From: Streptococcus infantis
GTDB taxonomy: Bacteria; Bacillota; Bacilli; Lactobacillales; Streptococcaceae
Direction: 5' to 3'
Assembly: GCF_000960085.1 (NCBI RefSeq)
Contig: NZ_JYGT01000010.1
Span: 124,001 to 188,000, forward strand
DNA length: 64,000 bases
Shown here in pieces: positions 30,105 through 39,183 of the stretch. The notes under the pieces are model-generated. The model did no database searches. It was not told the DNA's origin and saw nothing but the letters and a program-made list of their open reading frames with translations. Both the position numbers and the translations under genes were made by a program. The first letter of the stretch is position 1, and every line of letters starts with the position of its first letter.

Positions 30105-31446
30105 TATAATTAAACAAACAATTTTAACCAGAGATTTCGTCTTTGTACTCATTTTAATTGGTTTTATCATGCTTGTGAGCTTTCTCTTGCTTGAAGGCCG
30201 AAGAGATAATATTCGTCTTAAACAGTTAAATCAAAAGGTTAAAGATTTAATTGCTGGGGATTATTCTCAGGTGTTGGATATGCAAGGAAATACTGAAATC
30301 ACTAATATCACGAATAACTTAAATGATTTGTCTGAAGTTATTCGTCTAACTCAAGAAAACCTTGAGCAGGAAAGTAAAAGATTGCATAGTATCCTATCAT
30401 ACATGACTGATGGGGTTCTTGCAACAAATCGTCGTGGTCAAATCACTATGATTAACGATATGGCTAAAAGACAACTTGGAGTTGAAAGTGATGACGCGCT
30501 CAATCAAAATATTTTAGAGTTGCTCAAGATTGAAGATGAGTACGAGCTTAGAGACTTAATTACGCAAAGTCCTGAAATGATGATTTATTCCCAAAATGTA
30601 AATGGGGAGTATATTAGTTTGCGTGTGCGTTTTGCCTTGATTCGTAGAGAATCCGGCTTTATCTCTGGTTTGGTAGCAGTTCTACATGATACGACTGAAC
30701 AAGAGAAGGAAGAACGCGAGAGAAGGCTTTTCGTTTCCAACGTTAGTCATGAATTGCGAACTCCATTGACCAGTGTAAAATCTTACCTAGAGGCCTTGGA
30801 TGAGGGTGCATTATATGAACCTGTTGCTCCTGATTTTATCAAAGTATCTTTAGTTGAGACCAACCGTATGATGCGAATGGTGACAGATCTCTTACATCTA
30901 TCTCGTATTGATAATGCAACTAGTCATTTAGATGTTGAATTGATTAACTTTACAGCTTTCATTACTTTTATCCTAAATCGTTTCGACAAGATACGAGCCC
31001 AGGATGAGGAAAAGAAATACGAGTTAGTTCGAGATTATCCGATTACATCGGTCTGGATTGAAATTGATACAGACAAGATGACTCAGGTAATAGATAATAT
31101 TCTCAACAATGCCATCAAGTATTCTCCTGATGGTGGGAAAATTACGGTTAGCATGAAAACAACTGATGACCAGATGATTTTATCTATTTCGGACCAAGGG
31201 CTTGGAATTCCTAAAGAAGATTTACCGAAGATTTTTGACCGTTTTTACAGGGTTGATAAGGCTAGAAGTCGTGCCCAAGGTGGTACTGGTTTGGGTCTTG
31301 CGATAGCAAAAGAAATCATCAAACAACACAATGGATTTATCTGGGCCAAGAGTGAATATGGCAAGGGCTCTACTTTTACTATCGTACTTCCATACGATAA
31401 GGATGCCGTGAAAGAAGAGATTTGGGAGGATGAACTAGAAGACTAG
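30097..31446 (+). CDS. walK: Sensor histidine kinase WalK (VicK)
   Basis: A 449-residue kinase with a single N-terminal membrane helix (about 12-32) and almost no outside loop, as in streptococcal VicK, then HAMP (about 36-90), PAS (about 95-200), the HisKA domain with phospho-acceptor His in [12 protein letters not shown], and HATPase_c with N box [10 protein letters not shown] and [11 protein letters not shown]. It phosphorylates WalR in response to wall status. Its start overlaps the walR stop. Confidence 0.97.
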   Translation: MIDIIKQTILTRDFVFVLILIGFIMLVSFLLLEGRRDNIRLKQLNQKVKDLIAGDYSQVLDMQGNTEITNITNNLNDLSEVIRLTQENLEQESKRLHSILSYMTDGVLATNRRGQITMINDMAKRQLGVESDDALNQNILELLKIEDEYELRDLITQSPEMMIYSQNVNGEYISLRVRFALIRRESGFISGLVAVLHDTTEQEKEERERRLFVSNVSHELRTPLTSVKSYLEALDEGALYEPVAPDFIKVSLVETNRMMRMVTDLLHLSRIDNATSHLDVELINFTAFITFILNRFDKIRAQDEEKKYELVRDYPITSVWIEIDTDKMTQVIDNILNNAIKYSPDGGKITVSMKTTDDQMILSISDQGLGIPKEDLPKIFDRFYRVDKARSRAQGGTGLGLAIAKEIIKQHNGFIWAKSEYGKGSTFTIVLPYDKDAVKEEIWEDELED

Positions 31447-31447
31447 A

Positions 31448-32257
31448 ATGAGTGATATCGGTTTTAAATATAGTATTTTAGCATCGGGTTCCAGTGGAAA
31501 TTCTTTCTATTTGGAAACACCAAAAAAGAAAATTTTAGTAGATGCCGGCTTATCCGGTAAAAAAATCACAAGTTTATTAGGTGAAATCAATCGTAAACCA
31601 GAAGATTTGGATGCGATATTAATCACGCATGAACACACGGATCACATACATGGCGTTGGAGTTTTAGCGCGTAAATATGGCATGGACCTCTATGCCAATG
31701 AGAAAACTTGGCAAGCTATGGAAAATAGTAAGTACTTAGGTAAAGTTGATTCTTCTCAAAAGCATATTTTTGAAATGGGAAAAACTAAAACCTTTGGTGA
31801 TATTGATATCGAGAGTTTTGGAGTTAGTCACGATGCAGCCGCTCCCCAGTTTTATCGCTTTATGAAGGACGATAAAAGTTTTGTCATGCTGACAGATACA
31901 GGTTATGTCAGTGATCGTATGGCTGGTATTGTTGAAAATTCAGATGGCTATCTCATTGAGTCCAATCATGATGTAGAGATACTCCGAGCTGGATCTTATG
32001 CTTGGCGACTCAAACAACGGATTCTGTCCGATCTTGGTCATCTCTCAAACGAGGATGGAGCGGATGCCATGATTCGCACACTTGGGAATCGTACCAAGAA
32101 GATTTACCTAGGACATTTGTCTAAGGAGAATAATATCAAGGAACTGGCCCACATGACCATGGTCAACCAGCTAGCTCAAGCAGACCTGGGAGTAGGAGTA
32201 GACTTTCAAGTTTACGATACTTCACCAGACACTGCAACACCATTGACGGAGATATAG
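31448..32257 (+). CDS. walJ: Metallo-beta-lactamase-fold protein WalJ (VicX)
   Basis: A 269-residue MBL-fold hydrolase, third gene of the walRKJ operon and starting 1 bp after walK. The metal motif is THEHTDHIHG, with further ligands around SFGVSHDA and LGHLSKEN. The Bacillus counterpart (YycJ/WalJ) is a nuclease-like protein linked to replication and wall coordination. The exact substrate is unproven. Confidence 0.92.
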   Translation: MSDIGFKYSILASGSSGNSFYLETPKKKILVDAGLSGKKITSLLGEINRKPEDLDAILITHEHTDHIHGVGVLARKYGMDLYANEKTWQAMENSKYLGKVDSSQKHIFEMGKTKTFGDIDIESFGVSHDAAAPQFYRFMKDDKSFVMLTDTGYVSDRMAGIVENSDGYLIESNHDVEILRAGSYAWRLKQRILSDLGHLSNEDGADAMIRTLGNRTKKIYLGHLSKENNIKELAHMTMVNQLAQADLGVGVDFQVYDTSPDTATPLTEI

Positions 32258-32258
32258 C

Positions 32259-32285
32259 AAGGAACGCCGAGAGGTGTTCTTTTTA
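32259..32285 (+). terminator. Terminator after walRKJ
   Basis: AAGGAACGCC pairs with GGTGTTCTTT across a GAGA loop, with two G-U pairs, followed by a T-run. Confidence 0.8.
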
Positions 32286-32287
32286 TC

Positions 32288-32330
32288 TTGACTGAGCTCT
32301 TAAAAAGTAATACAATAGTGTTACCAATAG
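32288..32330 (+). promoter_or_regulatory. relBE promoter with a possible repeat operator
   Basis: TTGACT (32288-32293), 17-base spacer, TACAAT (32311-32316). The hexamer CAATAG occurs twice with a 12-base period (32313-32318 and 32325-32330), across the -10 and start point. Toxin-antitoxin pairs usually repress themselves through such repeats; that role is inferred. Confidence 0.5.
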
Positions 32331-32346
32331 TTATAGGAGAAGAAAC

Positions 32347-32589
32347 ATGACGACTATTACATTAAAAGTTTCCGAAGCAGATAAAACATTTATGAAAGCA
32401 ATGGCTAAGTTTGAAGGAGTTTCTCTCTCAGAGTTGATACGGACAAAAACTTTAGAAGCTTTAGAGGATGAATATGATGCTCGTGTAGCAGATTTAGCTT
32501 ATCAAGAGTATTTAGAAGATTTGGAAAAAGGGCTTAAACCCATTACTTGGAAAGAAATGATGCATGATCTAGGCCTGGAGGAAGATTAA
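32347..32589 (+). CDS. relB: Antitoxin RelB (RelBE2-type)
   Basis: An 80-residue antitoxin. The N-terminus (TITLKVSEADKTFMKAMA) is a ribbon-helix-helix-like DNA-binding part; the acidic C-terminal part (YDARVADLAYQEYLEDLEKG) would bind and neutralise the toxin. It closely resembles pneumococcal RelB2, found at the same place after walJ. GGAG precedes the ATG; the toxin gene follows 1 bp after the stop. Confidence 0.92.
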   Translation: MTTITLKVSEADKTFMKAMAKFEGVSLSELIRTKTLEALEDEYDARVADLAYQEYLEDLEKGLKPITWKEMMHDLGLEED

Positions 32590-32590
32590 C

Positions 32591-32845
32591 TTGTATAAGC
32601 TAGTTCCAACAAGACGATTTATTAAACAACTAAAGAAATTAGATCGTTATACACAAATATTAATTACAAAGTATCTAGAAAATAACGTTTTAGAGGATCC
32701 AAGACGGCATGGGAAAGCTTTGGTGGGGAATCGAGGTGGTCAATGGAGGTACCGGATTGGTAATTATCGAGTTATTGTGCAAATTGTAGATGATGAACTG
32801 ATAGTCTCTACTCTGGAAGTTGGTCATCGTAGAGATATTTATTAG
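32591..32845 (+). CDS. relE: Toxin RelE (RelBE2-type mRNA interferase)
   Basis: An 84-residue basic toxin of the RelE/ParE fold with a TTG start. The core RRHGKALVGNRGGQWRYRIGNYRVI and terminal VGHRRDIY are the RelE-type substrate-binding and catalytic Arg/His region. RelE toxins cut mRNA in the ribosomal A site. The rare start and 1-bp spacing should keep toxin below antitoxin. The sequence is intact. Confidence 0.93.
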   Translation: MYKLVPTRRFIKQLKKLDRYTQILITKYLENNVLEDPRRHGKALVGNRGGQWRYRIGNYRVIVQIVDDELIVSTLEVGHRRDIY

Positions 32846-32897
32846 AAATCCCATTAAACTATTTTATTTAATTTTTATAACAAGAGGAGTTTACAGA

Positions 32898-33671
32898 TTG
32901 CAGAACAAGTGGAAGATAAAGGCATATTACGATACTAGTATTATAATATTAGCTTTAATATCAGTTGTTTTAGTCATACTTGGTTTTACAGATTTAATTG
33001 ATCTTGAGAAACCTCCATACAGTATTGTAGACTTAGTCATATGGATTGTTTTTCTTGTCGATTATATTTGGAGATTTAGTATTTCCAAAAGTAAATGGTC
33101 ATTTATTATAAACAACATTTTTGACTTGCTTGCAATTCTGCCTTTGAATGCTATTTTTACAGTTTTTCGTTTGGGGAGGATCTTCCGTCTTGCACGCTTA
33201 ACAAAGTTAGTAAAACTAACTCGGTTATTAAGAATTATAGGTCTTACTGGCAAATTAGAGAAAAAGCTAAAAATTTTTCTAAGAACAAATGGATTAATTT
33301 ACATTCTGTATGTCAATTTTTTTATCGTTCTAGTTGGTAGTTCAATCTTATCAGTTGTTGAAGAGAAGTCATTTTCTGATAGTGTATGGTGGTCACTTGT
33401 TACAGTTACAACTGTTGGATATGGGGATATTGTACCGAGTAGCCTATTTGGGAAATGGCTAGCTGTATTATTGATGCTAGTTGGAATTGGAACAATAGGA
33501 ATGCTAACAAGTTCTTTAACTAATTTTTTTGTTAAGGATGAATCTAAAACTCAAATAAATCTTGATAAACTTTATAAGGAAATTGAGAATCAAAGACAAT
33601 TAATAGAATCACAAGATAAGAAGCTTGAAGAGTTGAATCAGATGGTTAAAGAATTGCTGAAAAAATGTTAG
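32898..33671 (+). CDS. Voltage-gated potassium channel (Kv-like, 6 TM)
   Basis: A 257-residue protein from TTG 32898, chosen because AGAGGAG lies 8-9 bases upstream; an ATG-started frame at 32820 would overlap relE. Helices S1-S3 are followed by an S4 voltage sensor with a positive residue at every third place (FRLGRIFRLARLTKL), S5, the selectivity filter TVTTVGYGD and S6. A C-terminal helix (about 220-257) is Lys/Glu/Gln-rich and may form a coiled coil. It conducts K+ across the membrane. Codon use is more AT-rich than the neighbours, and I do not recall it at this place in pneumococcus. Confidence 0.88.
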   Translation: MQNKWKIKAYYDTSIIILALISVVLVILGFTDLIDLEKPPYSIVDLVIWIVFLVDYIWRFSISKSKWSFIINNIFDLLAILPLNAIFTVFRLGRIFRLARLTKLVKLTRLLRIIGLTGKLEKKLKIFLRTNGLIYILYVNFFIVLVGSSILSVVEEKSFSDSVWWSLVTVTTVGYGDIVPSSLFGKWLAVLLMLVGIGTIGMLTSSLTNFFVKDESKTQINLDKLYKEIENQRQLIESQDKKLEELNQMVKELLKKC

Positions 33672-33706
33672 CAAACAAATAGTTTTTCAACAGTCTATAA
33701 AATCAA

Positions 33707-33753
33707 AAAACGCATAATATCAGGAGTTCATAAACCTTGATATTATGCGTTTT
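33707..33753. terminator. Bidirectional terminator between the K+ channel and the bta gene
   Basis: A perfect 16-bp stem (AAAACGCATAATATCA / TGATATTATGCGTTTT) with a 15-base loop, between convergent genes. Confidence 0.92.
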
Positions 33754-33807
33754 AACATGAAATAAATTATTGGATTATCTCCTAAAATTCAATCTAAACT
33801 AAATTTC

Positions 33808-34155
33808 TTACAAACCAGCAAATTCTTTGATTTCTTGTGCAGACATAGAAGAATCACAACGAACCTTGATTTCTCCATTAGTAACATGTACAAATCCAGG
33901 TACTGTAGGGATTTCATAACGTGAGCGGAAGTCTTGCAATGCATCGAGCTGGCTTGGTTCTTCGCTGTTGATGAAGTAGATGTGTGCTTTTGTTTCGGCA
34001 ACGACACCAGCTAAAGTTCCGGCAAATTTACGGCAGTAAGGACAAGTTTTACGGCCGATAAAGAAAGTTGCAGTTTCTTTTTTTTCAAGGGCTTCTTGCG
34101 CACGAGCTACAGTTGTAACTTCGAGATCTTTAATATCTTCTAAGAATTGTTCCAT
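33808..34155 (-). CDS. bta: Thioredoxin-like protein, bacteriocin transport accessory family
   Basis: A 115-residue thioredoxin-fold protein with the active site CPYC (FFIGRKTCPYCRKF) and cis-Pro region IPTVPGF. The family (PedC/BrcD, TIGR01295-like) includes thiol-disulfide proteins in bacteriocin operons, but here no bacteriocin gene is near, so the role is general thiol redox or unknown. There is no signal peptide. In pneumococcus the same gene lies next to pgm. It has its own start with GAGGTAA. Confidence 0.85.
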   Translation of the reverse strand: MEQFLEDIKDLEVTTVARAQEALEKKETATFFIGRKTCPYCRKFAGTLAGVVAETKAHIYFINSEEPSQLDALQDFRSRYEIPTVPGFVHVTNGEIKVRCDSSMSAQEIKEFAGL

Positions 34156-34226
34156 GAGTTTACCTCGCTTTCATTGATAAATCTAGTATGCCATAAAGTT
34201 TTTAAAAATGCTTAGATTTGATACGA

Positions 34227-34257
34227 AAAAAGATGAGATAGTCTATCTCATCTTTTT
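34227..34257 (-). terminator. Terminator after pgm
   Basis: A perfect 14-bp stem AAAAAGATGAGATA / TATCTCATCTTTTT with a 3-base loop, just past the pgm stop on the minus strand. Confidence 0.92.
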
Positions 34258-34263
34258 AAGTTG

Positions 34264-35982
34264 TTATTTTACAAAAGCGTTGATTTCAGCTTCAATATTT
34301 GCAATTTTAGTTTGTGAATCTTCATTGCTTTCACCAACCACTGCAATATAGAATTTAATTTTTGGTTCAGTACCTGAAGGACGAACAGCAATCCAAGAGC
34401 CATCTGCAAGAGTGTATTTCAAGACATCGCTTGGAGGAGTTGTCAAGGCTGTTACAGTGCCATCTGCAGCAGTAGATGTTTGAGCTTTAAAGTCTTCAAC
34501 GACAGTGATTGTTGTTGCATTCCATTCTTTTGGAGCATTGTTGCGGAATTTAGCCATAATTGCTTTGATTTGTTCAGCACCGTCAACACCAGAAAGAGTA
34601 ACAGAGATTGTCTTTTCAGCATAGTATCCGTACTCTTTGTAGATTTCTTCGATACCGTCAGCAAGTGTCAAACCGCGTGAACGGTAGTAAGCAGCAAGTT
34701 CAGCAACAACAAGAACAGCTTGAATCGCATCTTTATCACGTACGAATGGTTTAATCAAGTAACCGAAGCTTTCTTCAAATCCCATCATGTATGTGTGATT
34801 GTGTTTTTCTTCGAATTCTTGAATCTTTTCGGCGATAAATTTGAAACCAGTCAAGACGTTGAACATAGTTGCGCCGTAGCTTTCAGCAATCTTAGTTACC
34901 AAGTCAGTTGATACGATAGATTTGCAAAGAGCTGCATTCTCTGGAAGTGTCCCAGCATTTTTGTGGGCTTCTAAGATGTACTTAGCCATGATAGCACCGA
35001 TTTGGTTACCTGAAAGGTTGAGGTAGCTACCGTCTTTTTGAAGAACTTCAACACCGACACGGTCAGCGTCAGGGTCAGTTGCAACAAGAACATCAGCTCC
35101 AACTTGACGACCAAGCTCCTCAGCAAGGGCAAAGGCTGCTTGACTTTCAGGGTTTGGAGATTTAACAGTAGAGAAATCTGGATCTGGTGTTGCTTGAGCT
35201 TCAACAACCTGAACAGAGTCAAATCCTGCTTGAGCAAGAGCACGACGAGCCAACATTTCACCAGTACCATGAAGAGGAGTATAGACAATCTTCATATCTT
35301 TACCAAACTCTTCAATCAAGGCAGGGTTGATATTTACGTCTTTAACTTCTTTGAGGTATTCGGTGTCGACTGCTTCGCCAATAACTTCAATCAAACCAGA
35401 GGCTTTTTCTGCTTCTACATTAGCAACTTCAACAGCAAATGGATTTTCGATAGCACGGATGTAGGTAGTCAAAGCGTCCGCATCATGTGGAGGCATTTGG
35501 CCACCATCTTCACCATAAACCTTGTAACCATTAAATGGAGCAGGGTTGTGACTGGCAGTAATCATGATACCTGCGAAGCAGTTAAGGTGACGAACAGCAA
35601 ATGAAAGTTCTGGAGTTGGACGGAGACTTTCAAAGACATAAGATTTAATACCGTGTTTTGCAAGAACAGCTGCAGATTCAAAGGCAAATTCTGGAGAGAA
35701 GTGACGGCTATCGTAAGCAATAGCTACACCACGTTCTTTTTCGTTCCCACCTTTAGATTCGATCAAACGAGCCAAACCTTCAGTTGCTTGACGGACTACA
35801 TAGATGTTAATACGGTTTGTACCTGCACCAATCAATCCTCGCATACCAGCTGTACCGAATTCAAGATTAGTATAGAAGGCGTCTTCCTTTGTTTTTTCAT
35901 CCATATTTTCTAAATCTTGACGAAGGTAGTCAGGAAGTTCTGCAAAATCTACCCATTTTTGGTAATTTTCTTGATAAGTCAT
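34264..35982 (-). CDS. pgm: Phosphoglucomutase
   Basis: A 572-residue alpha-D-phosphohexomutase that interconverts glucose-6-P and glucose-1-P, feeding UDP-glucose for glycolipids, capsule and teichoic acid. The phospho-serine loop is ITASHNPAPFNGYK, the metal loop DPDADRVG, the sugar loop GFEESFGYL, and the phosphate-binding RPSGTEPK is near the C-terminus. A -10 TATAAT and AAAGGAG precede the start on the minus strand. Confidence 0.96.
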   Translation of the reverse strand: MTYQENYQKWVDFAELPDYLRQDLENMDEKTKEDAFYTNLEFGTAGMRGLIGAGTNRINIYVVRQATEGLARLIESKGGNEKERGVAIAYDSRHFSPEFAFESAAVLAKHGIKSYVFESLRPTPELSFAVRHLNCFAGIMITASHNPAPFNGYKVYGEDGGQMPPHDADALTTYIRAIENPFAVEVANVEAEKASGLIEVIGEAVDTEYLKEVKDVNINPALIEEFGKDMKIVYTPLHGTGEMLARRALAQAGFDSVQVVEAQATPDPDFSTVKSPNPESQAAFALAEELGRQVGADVLVATDPDADRVGVEVLQKDGSYLNLSGNQIGAIMAKYILEAHKNAGTLPENAALCKSIVSTDLVTKIAESYGATMFNVLTGFKFIAEKIQEFEEKHNHTYMMGFEESFGYLIKPFVRDKDAIQAVLVVAELAAYYRSRGLTLADGIEEIYKEYGYYAEKTISVTLSGVDGAEQIKAIMAKFRNNAPKEWNATTITVVEDFKAQTSTAADGTVTALTTPPSDVLKYTLADGSWIAVRPSGTEPKIKFYIAVVGESNEDSQTKIANIEAEINAFVK

Positions 35983-36098
35983 AGGAAATCTCCTTTATTA
36001 TATATTCTAATCGGCTTCATTATACCATGAAATGAAGTTTTAGTAAAACGTTAGCATAAGTTTCTGATAAGTTGTAAAATGTAGCTTAGGAACAAGCC

Positions 36099-36134
36099 TT
36101 GAACGGCTTAAAGAAACATGCTATACTAACTGTA
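36099..36134 (+). promoter_or_regulatory. Promoter giving a leaderless ABC-F message
   Basis: TTGAAC (36099-36104), 17-base spacer, TGC-TATACT (36122-36127), then six bases to ATG 36134. AAGCC/GGCTT (36094-36098 with 36105-36109) flanks the -35, a small dyad of unknown meaning. Confidence 0.65.
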
Positions 36135-38035
36135 TGATTATTTTACAAGCAAATAAAATCGAACGCTCTTTTGCAGGAGAGGTTCTTTTTGATAATATAA
36201 ACCTACAAGTAGATGAAAGAGACCGTATTGCCCTCGTTGGGAAAAATGCAGCAGGTAAGTCTACCCTTTTAAAAATCTTGGTTGGAGAAGAAGAGCCAAC
36301 CTCTGGTGAGATCAATAAGAAAAAGGATATTTCTTTATCTTATCTAGCCCAGGATAGCCGTTTTGAGTCAGAAAATACTATCTATGACGAGATGTTGCAC
36401 GTTTTTGATGACTTACGAACTACTGAGAAACAGCTTCGTCAGATGGAGCTCGAGATGGGTGAAAAGACCGGTACAGATTTAGAAAAACTTATGTCTGATT
36501 ATGATCGCTTGTCTGAGAATTTTCGTCAGGCAGGAGGATTTACCTATGAGGCAGATATTCGTGCTATTCTAAATGGTTTTAAGTTTGATGAATCCATGTG
36601 GCAGATGACGATTGCCGAGCTTTCTGGCGGTCAAAATACTCGTTTGGCTCTAGCCAAAATGCTCCTTGAAAAACCGAACCTCTTGGTTTTGGACGAGCCA
36701 ACCAACCACCTAGATATTGAAACCATTGCCTGGTTAGAAAACTATTTAGTTAATTATAGTGGTGCCTTGATTATCGTCAGTCATGACCGTTATTTCCTCG
36801 ATAAGGTTGCAACTATAACACTTGACTTAACCAAACATTCCTTAGATAGATATGTAGGAAACTACACTAGCTTTGTGGAGCAGAAGGAGCAAAAACTCGC
36901 AACTGAAGCCAAAAACTACGAAAAGCAACAGAAGGAAATTGCTGCCTTAGAAGACTTTGTCAATCGGAATCTTGTTCGAGCATCGACAACCAAACGAGCG
37001 CAATCCCGACGCAAGCAACTGGAGAAAATGGAGAGATTGGACAAGCCTGAAGCTGGCAAGAAATCAGCTAATATGACCTTCCATTCTGATAGAGTATCTG
37101 GTAATGTCGTTTTGACGGTGGAGAATGCTGCTATTGGCTATGATGGTGAAATATTGTCAGAGCCTATCAATCTTGACCTTCGTAAGATGAATGCCGTTGC
37201 AGTAGTAGGTCCAAATGGTATTGGAAAGACAACCTTTATTAAGTCTATTGTAGACCAAATTCCATTTATTAAGGGGGAGAAGCGCTTTGGTGCTAATGTT
37301 GAAGTTGGTTACTATGACCAGACGCAAAGTAAGTTAACAGCAAGCAATACTGTTTTGGATGAACTCTGGAATGATTTTAGATTAACGCCAGAAGTTGAAA
37401 TCCGTAATCGCCTAGGTGCCTTCCTTTTTTCTGGTGACGACGTTAAGAAATCAGTTGGCATGCTTTCAGGTGGAGAAAAAGCTCGCTTGCTCTTAGCTAA
37501 ACTTTCTATGGAAAACAATAACTTTCTGATTCTCGACGAACCGACAAACCACTTAGACATCGATAGCAAGGAAGTTTTGGAAAATGCTTTGATTGACTTT
37601 GACGGTACTTTACTTTTTGTCAGCCATGACCGTTACTTTATTAATCGTGTAGCGACTCATGTGCTAGAATTGTCTGAAAATGGCTCAACCCTTTATCTGG
37701 GTGATTACGACTATTATGTCGAAAAGAAAGCAGAGCTAGTAGCTAGTCAAACGGAAGAAGCGGCAGCTGTTAAACAAGAAAAAGAAGTTTCTCCAGTTAA
37801 TGATTACCAAGCTCAGAAAGAGAGTCAAAAAGAACTTCGTAAGTTAATAAGACAAATTGAAAGTCTTGAGACAGAAATCGAAGAGCTAGAAACCAAAGCA
37901 CAAGACATTTCCGAACAAATGCACAGTACCAATGATGCAGATGAACTCATGCAGTTACAAGCAGAACTAGATATGATTAGCCAACGCCAGGAAGAAGCTA
38001 TGCTGGAGTGGGAAGAATTGTCGGAGAAAGTTTAA
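36134..38035 (+). CDS. ABC-F family ATPase (YdiF-like translation factor)
   Basis: A 633-residue cytosolic protein with two ABC ATPase domains and no membrane part. Walker A motifs are GKNAAGKST and GPNGIGKTT; signatures are LSGGQNTRLALAK and LSGGEKARLLLAK; both DEPTNHLDI Walker B boxes are present. The interdomain linker (about 230-305) is Lys/Glu/Gln-rich and the C-terminal arm (about 545-633) is a predicted coiled coil. ABC-F proteins act on ribosomes; resistance types exist but nothing here shows one. The start is set by the promoter. Confidence 0.92.
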   Translation: MIILQANKIERSFAGEVLFDNINLQVDERDRIALVGKNAAGKSTLLKILVGEEEPTSGEINKKKDISLSYLAQDSRFESENTIYDEMLHVFDDLRTTEKQLRQMELEMGEKTGTDLEKLMSDYDRLSENFRQAGGFTYEADIRAILNGFKFDESMWQMTIAELSGGQNTRLALAKMLLEKPNLLVLDEPTNHLDIETIAWLENYLVNYSGALIIVSHDRYFLDKVATITLDLTKHSLDRYVGNYTSFVEQKEQKLATEAKNYEKQQKEIAALEDFVNRNLVRASTTKRAQSRRKQLEKMERLDKPEAGKKSANMTFHSDRVSGNVVLTVENAAIGYDGEILSEPINLDLRKMNAVAVVGPNGIGKTTFIKSIVDQIPFIKGEKRFGANVEVGYYDQTQSKLTASNTVLDELWNDFRLTPEVEIRNRLGAFLFSGDDVKKSVGMLSGGEKARLLLAKLSMENNNFLILDEPTNHLDIDSKEVLENALIDFDGTLLFVSHDRYFINRVATHVLELSENGSTLYLGDYDYYVEKKAELVASQTEEAAAVKQEKEVSPVNDYQAQKESQKELRKLIRQIESLETEIEELETKAQDISEQMHSTNDADELMQLQAELDMISQRQEEAMLEWEELSEKV

Positions 38036-38040
38036 AAATA

Positions 38041-38068
38041 AAAAAAGCAACAGGGTTGTTGCTTTTTT
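38041..38068 (+). terminator. Terminator after the ABC-F gene
   Basis: AAAAAAGCAACA pairs with TGTTGCTTTTTT around a GGGT loop, with an ending T-run. It sits five bases after the stop. Confidence 0.92.
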
Positions 38069-38080
38069 CGTTTATATCTA

Positions 38081-38153
38081 TCCACCCTGAGGGAATCGAA
38101 CCCCCATCTCAAGAACCGGAATCTTACGTGATATCCATTACACTAAGGGTGGA
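38081..38153 (-). tRNA. tRNA-Arg (anticodon CCG)
   Basis: On the minus strand a 73-base cloverleaf: 7-bp acceptor TCCACCC/GGGTGGA, a D arm, anticodon stem TAAGA/TCTTG with loop TTCCGGT (anticodon CCG), and T loop GGTTCGATTCC. CCA is not encoded. It reads the rare CGG codon. Confidence 0.95.
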
Positions 38154-38225
38154 AACTTTAATTATTATATCAAAAAACAAGGTCTAACTCAAGAGTCATC
38201 TAAAACATGAATTTAAAGAATAGAA

Positions 38226-38253
38226 AAAGGATTTAGTATTCACTAAATCCTTT
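38226..38253 (-). terminator. Terminator after mscL
   Basis: A perfect 12-bp stem AAAGGATTTAGT / ACTAAATCCTTT with loop ATTC, six bases past the mscL stop on the minus strand. Confidence 0.85.
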
Positions 38254-38259
38254 ATGGAA

Positions 38260-38634
38260 TTATTTTTTCTCAAGAAGTGCTTTGATTTCTTGAAGAACTT
38301 CCAATTCAGTTGGACCTGCAGGAGCTTCTTCAGCTTCTTTCTTACCAAGGCTTTGAGCTTTTTCAATTCCTTTAACAACAAAGAAAAGAACTGTACCAAT
38401 AACGATGAAGTTAATAATAGCGCTCAAGAAGCTTCCGTAAGCAACACCATTCCATGAAAGTTCAGCGATACGGTCAACGTTCGCAGCTTTCAAAGCTGGG
38501 TTCAATAGAAGTGGAGTGATGATATCGTTAACGAATGAAGTTACGATAGCACCAAATGCAGTGGCGATGATCACACCGACAGCAAGGTCTACGACATTAC
38601 CGCGGAGCAAAAATGCTTTAAGATCTTTTAACAT
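38260..38634 (-). CDS. mscL: Large-conductance mechanosensitive channel MscL
   Basis: A 124-residue channel subunit. TM1 holds the pore motif VVDLAVGVIIATAFGAIVTSFV; TM2 (about 68-90) includes FLSAIINFIVIGTVLFFVV; an acidic/basic C-terminal helix follows. It opens under high membrane tension during hypo-osmotic shock. AAAGGA precedes the start. Confidence 0.97.
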   Translation of the reverse strand: MLKDLKAFLLRGNVVDLAVGVIIATAFGAIVTSFVNDIITPLLLNPALKAANVDRIAELSWNGVAYGSFLSAIINFIVIGTVLFFVVKGIEKAQSLGKKEAEEAPAGPTELEVLQEIKALLEKK

Positions 38635-38704
38635 TTTCTTTTTCCTTTCGAAATTTTTCAGACTAGATTATATCGTAAATTTATATTAAATGCAAGAAAA
38701 GTGC

Positions 38705-39139
38705 TTATTTTTTTTTAAATACAAAAAGCTTACTAAAAACGTAGTTGAGAACAACCATCGTAACTTGTGCAATGAAGATTTCAACTGTATTAATTGTATT
38801 AATATCATTTCCAACAAAGTAACCAATAATTTGTGGAAAGCTTGTTACAAAAATAAAAGTTAATAGAAGATCTAATAGAAAGGTTACTAGTCTTGCAGAA
38901 GTAAATTTAATTAATCGATTAAACCAATTCTTTCTTTGTTGTTTAAATACAAATGTGTCATTGGTGAAAAAAGCAAATAGAATTCCAGCAATATTACCCA
39001 AAGCAGTCGCAACTAGTTCTTGTTGTGTTAAGTAGAAGACGATAATACGGACGAATATTGATACAATTGTAGTTGCAACACCGAAAAATAAATAAGACAG
39101 AATTTCATTATCGAAGAATTTTTTTATGTATTTTTTCAT
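38705..39139 (-). CDS. GtrA-like 4-TM membrane protein
   Basis: A 144-residue protein with four hydrophobic helices and the GtrA fold hallmarks: LSYLFFGVATTIVSIFV at the N-terminus, FFTNDTFVFK after TM2, and the end NYVFSKLFVFKKK. GtrA proteins help move lipid-linked sugars in polysaccharide glycosylation. The partner glycosyltransferase is not adjacent. It diverges from queT across a palindromic promoter region. Confidence 0.85.
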   Translation of the reverse strand: MKKYIKKFFDNEILSYLFFGVATTIVSIFVRIIVFYLTQQELVATALGNIAGILFAFFTNDTFVFKQQRKNWFNRLIKFTSARLVTFLLDLLLTFIFVTSFPQIIGYFVGNDINTINTVEIFIAQVTMVVLNYVFSKLFVFKKK

Positions 39140-39143
39140 AAGA

Positions 39144-39180
39144 TTAGTATAGCATAAAGCCTTTAAATATGCTATACTAA
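39144..39180. promoter_or_regulatory. Palindromic divergent promoters (GtrA-like gene / queT)
   Basis: TTAGTATAGCAT (39144-39155) and ATGCTATACTAA (39169-39180) are perfect 12-bp inverted copies 13 bases apart. Each half carries an extended -10, TGCTATACT, pointing outwards. The queT -10 is 39173-39178; the minus-strand -10 is 39146-39151. Confidence 0.7.
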
Positions 39181-39183
39181 TAA

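Noticed and set aside
33808..34155. Active bacteriocin locus next to the bta gene
   Set aside because: No bacteriocin precursor, ABC exporter or immunity gene is adjacent; neighbours are pgm and the potassium channel.
35038..35604. 188-codon open frame opposite pgm
   Set aside because: It is fully antisense to a well-conserved gene, rich in Asn/Ser/Phe/Cys, and has no ribosome site; a codon-structure shadow.
36134..38035. Antibiotic-resistance ABC-F (Msr/Lsa type)
   Set aside because: Nothing in the linker or genetic setting points to acquired resistance; it resembles housekeeping YdiF-like proteins.
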